A DNA stretch of 8,843 nt from NCBI GenBank assembly GCA_030589605.1, contig JAUUVJ010000147.1, forward strand, positions 1 through 8,843, written 5' to 3'. The notes under the pieces were generated by a model that worked only from the letters and a program-made list of their open reading frames with translations, had not been told where the DNA came from and searched no databases. A program made the translations under genes and the position numbers. Source of the stretch: Candidatus Hodarchaeota archaeon. GTDB lineage: Archaea; Asgardarchaeota; Heimdallarchaeia; Hodarchaeales; Hodarchaeaceae. Below, piece by piece: positions 5,941 to 8,843 of this stretch (within the stretch, counting starts at the first letter, position 1; each line of letters starts with the position of its first letter).

Positions 5941-5959
5941 ATTTGATATTCTTTCAAAA

Positions 5960-6697
5960 TCACCAGAATTTTAATGCTTGTTTTACTGATTGACGTTTCA
6001 ACGTTTGAATAGTTTCAGTCGGATTAAGTTCCTTTGGACAGGCTTCCACACAATTAAATGCAGTGTGACATCTGTAAACACCATCCTCGGCTGTAATTCT
6101 CTTAATACGATCTTTTTTATTTTCATCACGTGTATCATTCGCAAATCGGAATGCTTTCAGTAGAGCACCTGGACCTAAATAGCTTTTATCTGTCCAAACA
6201 GAAACACAGGACGAATGACAGCAACCACATAAGATACACTTAGTTGCTTCTTCGATGATATGAAAATCTTCAGGACTTTGAAGAATTTCTTTTTCAGGAT
6301 CTTTTGAATGATCTCTGAGAAGATATGGGTCTATAGCAAGCAATTTTTCATAATATGGGGTCATATCAACAACCAAATCTTTTATTACTGGGAAGAAAGG
6401 TAATGGTTCAATTTTGATGACCTTTTTCTTTAGCTGTAAAACCAATGTTTCACAAGCAAGCATATACTTTTTATTCACCATAATTGCACAAGAACCACAA
6501 ACACCAGCACGACAATTATATCGCATTGCAATAGATCCATCCTGTTTAGCAATGATTTCTTGAATTCCGATTAATACTGTGGTACCGTCATTACACTCTA
6601 AATCAAATTCACTCCAGTACGGTTTGTCATCTACAGCTGAATTAAATCGTTTGATCTTAAAAGTAACTGTTTTTGTTTCTTTTTTCTGTTCACTCAT
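5960..6697 (-). CDS. sdhB: Succinate dehydrogenase / fumarate reductase iron-sulfur subunit
   Basis: SdhB carries electrons from the FAD of SdhA through three clusters to quinone at the inner face of the membrane. In 245 residues all ligands are visible: [2Fe-2S] C62, C67, C70 and C82 (CRAGVCGSC, then LACE); [4Fe-4S] C154, C157, C160 (CILCGCC) and C220; [3Fe-4S] C164, C210 and C216. Length is typical. Near the quinone site the E. coli CPSFWWNP stretch reads CVSVWTD, with Val for Pro and a single Trp; H211 after C210 is kept. The ATG is preceded by GAGGTG, whose first bases overlap the sdhA stop, with 9 nt between genes, so it is the last gene of the operon. Direction (Sdh or Frd) cannot be told from sequence; its place among TCA genes favours Sdh. 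Confidence 0.96.
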   Translation of the reverse strand: MSEQKKETKTVTFKIKRFNSAVDDKPYWSEFDLECNDGTTVLIGIQEIIAKQDGSIAMRYNCRAGVCGSCAIMVNKKYMLACETLVLQLKKKVIKIEPLPFFPVIKDLVVDMTPYYEKLLAIDPYLLRDHSKDPEKEILQSPEDFHIIEEATKCILCGCCHSSCVSVWTDKSYLGPGALLKAFRFANDTRDENKKDRIKRITAEDGVYRCHTAFNCVEACPKELNPTETIQTLKRQSVKQALKFW

Positions 6698-6706
6698 TTT
6701 TACACC

Positions 6707-8428
6707 TCAGTATTTCCTTTCTTCTGGTTGCCATTTTGTTATTATGACATCGTGATAACTAAGTTCAGCAACACCATTTTCGAAATTTACAAGTGAATGT
6801 TTCAAGAAGTTATCGTCATCTCTTTTCATATGATCAAGTCTCCAATGACCACCACGACATTCTTTTCTAGCTAAAGCACTCATACAAATCGCTTCAGATT
6901 GATCAAGCATACCTTTAAGAGCGAATATCCATTCTAACTCTCTATTGTAGTGCTTAATTTTAGATTTAAGAAAGATACCTTCATTGAATCTCTTTTTTAG
7001 TTCTCTCATTTTATCAAGAGCTTCTTTAAGAGAACTTTCTTCACGATATACAAAAACCTTAAGTTTCATCGCGGTTCTCATTTCTTCCATTATTTCAAAT
7101 GGATCATTTTTACCTTCACCACTATACCAATAGTCAATTTCATCCTGTTGTTTTTTATATGCGTCGAAAATGGCATATTTGGCATCAGGTGATGATGTAA
7201 CTTCTTTAGCATATTTAGCAGCCTCTAAACCCGCAACTTTACCAAAAACAACACATCCAAAGAGTGAATTACCACCAAGTCGATTTGCACCATGAACAGA
7301 AATACAAGCACTTTCACCAGCAGAATAAAAACCAGCCACCTCTTTACTTGCACAGTTTTCATCCACGTGGATACCTCCCATAAGATAATGGAATCCAGGT
7401 TGTACTGGAATAGGATCTTTTACCATATCTTGGCCTGAAAAACGTAATGCAAGCTCACGAATTTGGGGAAGTCTTTCAAGAATTTGTGATTCTGGTAAAT
7501 GTGTTAAGTCGAGATGAACGTACCCGTTCTCTTTTGTCCCGTACCCTCTACCTTCAAGAACTTCTTGATAGATTGAGCGAGACACGATATCTCTGGGTGC
7601 TAGTTCCATCTGTCCAGGAGCATATTTCTCCATGAATCGTTCACCCTTGTTATTTCTCAAGTAACCACCTTCTCCACGAGCAGCTTCACTAATAAGAACA
7701 TTGTTACCATAAAGAGTGGTCGGATGAAATTGAATAAATTCCATATCCTTCATAGCAACACCAGCCCAAGCAGCAACCGCTATTCCAAAACCAGTACAAT
7801 TTAGTGCGTTCGATGTGGCTCCATATATTTGTCCAGCTCCACCAGTGGCAAAAATAACAGCATCACATTCCCACATCTCAAGCTCACCTGTTACGAAATT
7901 GAGAGCAACAAGACCTGTGACCTTTTTATCTTTAGTTGCGATTCTTACAACAAATCGGTCTTCATATACAGGTACGCCTAACATAACCGATCTTTCCCAA
8001 AGAACATGAATCACAGAATGACCTGTTCGATCAGCTGCAAAGCAGGTTCGAGGATATCCTGCACCACCAAATGGTCTTTGACCTATTCTTCCATCCTCGA
8101 ATCTAGAAAATGGGCATCCCCAATGTTCTAGCTCATAGATGGTTTCTTTAGCCAATCCAATCATTTTTAGAACTGCTGGTTGATCAGCTAGATAATCTGA
8201 TCCTTTCACTGTATCAAAAGCATGTCTTTCAACAGAATCATCTTTTGATTCAGGGGCGTTCCCTAAAGGTGCATTGATTCCACCCTGTGCAGCTACGGAA
8301 TGGCTCCTTACAGGTTGACAAATGGAAATTACAGCACAATCGACACCACTTTCTTTAGCAGCGATAGCAGCTCTCATACCTGCCAGTCCTGATCCAACAA
8401 CTAAGATACTATGTTTCTTTATTTCCAA
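6707..8428 (-). CDS. sdhA: Succinate dehydrogenase / fumarate reductase flavoprotein subunit
   Basis: SdhA oxidises succinate to fumarate with covalently bound FAD, peripheral on the cytoplasmic side of the membrane. From the TTG start it has 573 residues, normal for the family. Seen: dinucleotide fold GSGLAG (12-17), the FAD-linking H43 in RSHSVAAQGG, RPFGG (118-122), substrate-binding H235 (QFHPTT), S247-E248 where E. coli has Thr-Glu, proton-shuttle R279 (APRDIVSRS), H347 (FHYLMGG) and R383 (GANRLGGNS). The C-terminal CRGGHWRLDHMKRDDDNFLKH is typical. I chose TTG at 8428-8426 because IKKHSILVVGSG is the usual N-terminus and GGAGG (8442-8438) lies 9 nt upstream; an ATG further upstream at 8533 would overlap sdhC by about 100 bp and add an unrelated sequence. 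It starts 2 nt after the sdhC stop. Confidence 0.96.
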   Translation of the reverse strand: MEIKKHSILVVGSGLAGMRAAIAAKESGVDCAVISICQPVRSHSVAAQGGINAPLGNAPESKDDSVERHAFDTVKGSDYLADQPAVLKMIGLAKETIYELEHWGCPFSRFEDGRIGQRPFGGAGYPRTCFAADRTGHSVIHVLWERSVMLGVPVYEDRFVVRIATKDKKVTGLVALNFVTGELEMWECDAVIFATGGAGQIYGATSNALNCTGFGIAVAAWAGVAMKDMEFIQFHPTTLYGNNVLISEAARGEGGYLRNNKGERFMEKYAPGQMELAPRDIVSRSIYQEVLEGRGYGTKENGYVHLDLTHLPESQILERLPQIRELALRFSGQDMVKDPIPVQPGFHYLMGGIHVDENCASKEVAGFYSAGESACISVHGANRLGGNSLFGCVVFGKVAGLEAAKYAKEVTSSPDAKYAIFDAYKKQQDEIDYWYSGEGKNDPFEIMEEMRTAMKLKVFVYREESSLKEALDKMRELKKRFNEGIFLKSKIKHYNRELEWIFALKGMLDQSEAICMSALARKECRGGHWRLDHMKRDDDNFLKHSLVNFENGVAELSYHDVIITKWQPEERKY

Positions 8429-8442
8429 GATTAAGGACCTCC
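8426..8442 (-). promoter_or_regulatory. Ribosome binding site fixing the sdhA TTG start
   Basis: GGAGG at 8442-8438 lies within the last codons of sdhC, then a 9-nt spacer leads to TTG at 8428. This supports a short TTG-initiated SdhA and translational coupling to sdhC. Confidence 0.7.
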
Positions 8443-8843
8443 TATGAATCCTCCGGTAACAATCCCGGGAAGATATGCTATTAATAACAAGCCTAAAAGC
8501 CATGCAATGACTCCTAAAACTAGAAATATCCAAAATATCATCTTTTGACGGCGAATTCCTATACCAAAATCAAACAGGATCACTCTTATACCATTAGCAC
8601 CATGATATATTCCAAAAGCCATCACTCCAGCATCAATAAAGAATCCAAGTGACACCATGTGATTTAATAATTCATTTCCAGTTTCAATAAGAGTTTGATT
8701 CATTGAATGGATCACCGTATTGTATAATAATCCTGCTTGATCCAATCCTAAAAATGGATCAAGTAACATCAAACTGACGATTCCCATATGAATAAAAACG
8801 TATATTAGAAGGCACAATCCTGTTATTCTTTGAAAAAGCCATG
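8431..8843 (-). CDS. sdhC: Succinate dehydrogenase cytochrome b membrane anchor, N-terminus cut by window edge
   Basis: This membrane subunit anchors SdhAB and helps form the quinone site and bind heme b. The frame stays open to the right edge; the visible N-terminal side reads WLFQRITG, the SdhC signature before helix 1, so the true start is outside and the in-frame TTG at 8817 is internal. Three helices are seen, in numbering from that TTG: about 1-19, 54-85 and 93-119. Helix 2 contains YHGANGIRVILFDFG (71-85), matching E. coli SdhC YHVVVGIRHMMMDFG, so H72 is the likely heme ligand. H10 in helix 1 is another candidate. It is followed 2 nt later by sdhA. No second anchor gene lies between sdhC and sdhA, so any sdhD would be upstream of the window. 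Confidence 0.9.
   Translation of the reverse strand, partial: WLFQRITGLCLLIYVFIHMGIVSLMLLDPFLGLDQAGLLYNTVIHSMNQTLIETGNELLNHMVSLGFFIDAGVMAFGIYHGANGIRVILFDFGIGIRRQKMIFWIFLVLGVIAWLLGLLLIAYLPGIVTGGFIGGP

Noticed and set aside
8429..8533. N-terminal extension of SdhA from an upstream ATG
   Set aside because: It overlaps the sdhC coding sequence by about 100 bp, adds a non-family sequence before IKKHSILVVGSG, and the GGAGG at 8442-8438 supports the TTG at 8428.
8815..8817. TTG at 8817 as the start of sdhC
   Set aside because: The frame continues upstream with WLFQRITG, the conserved SdhC start of helix 1, so this TTG is an internal Leu codon.

Overview
The window is a chromosomal metabolic region of about 36% G+C by eye, almost certainly from an archaeon. 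Evidence for archaea: a regulator ending in a bacterio-opsin-activator (Bat, HTH_10) helix-turn-helix, BRE/TATA-like promoter boxes instead of -35/-10 elements, poly-T tracts after transcription units, and a two-subunit class I fumarase. Strong GGAGG-type ribosome binding sites precede most genes. The lineage cannot be fixed from this sequence; an Asgard (Heimdallarchaeia-like) or Thermoplasmatota archaeon is a guess.

Layout, left to right. (1) 1-1082, minus: sucC, succinyl-CoA synthetase beta subunit, with its C-terminus beyond the left edge; its best start codon is ATA. (2) 1161-2665, minus: a fumarase pair, beta at 1161-1766 and alpha at 1769-2665, in an alpha-then-beta operon with 2 nt between the genes. 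(3) 2666-3192: a 0.5-kb AT-rich gap with the fumarase promoter and mini-ORF, an inverted repeat, and the terminator of the next gene. (4) 3193-4770, minus: an MIO-type histidine/aromatic amino acid ammonia-lyase. (5) 4771-5052: a divergent control region with two promoter boxes, an 18-bp palindrome and a short leader ORF rich in aromatic codons. (6) 5053-5832, plus: the Bat-type regulator. (7) 5833-5959: convergent terminators. (8) 5960-8843, minus: a succinate dehydrogenase operon, (sdhC)-sdhA-sdhB, with sdhC running off the right edge.

SucCD (succinyl-CoA to succinate), Sdh (succinate to fumarate) and fumarase (fumarate to malate) catalyse three consecutive TCA steps. The lyase and its divergent regulator sit between the sdh and fum units. 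If the lyase acts on histidine, the carbon would reach the cycle through glutamate and 2-oxoglutarate, but no other hut gene is in the window.

The most interesting signals are in the control DNA: a shared 17-nt box upstream of three transcription units, the palindrome beside the lyase promoter, a leader peptide with an LYYSWF stretch ending at the lyase ribosome binding site, and the ATA start of sucC. I found no tRNA, rRNA, CRISPR array, insertion sequence or other mobile element.
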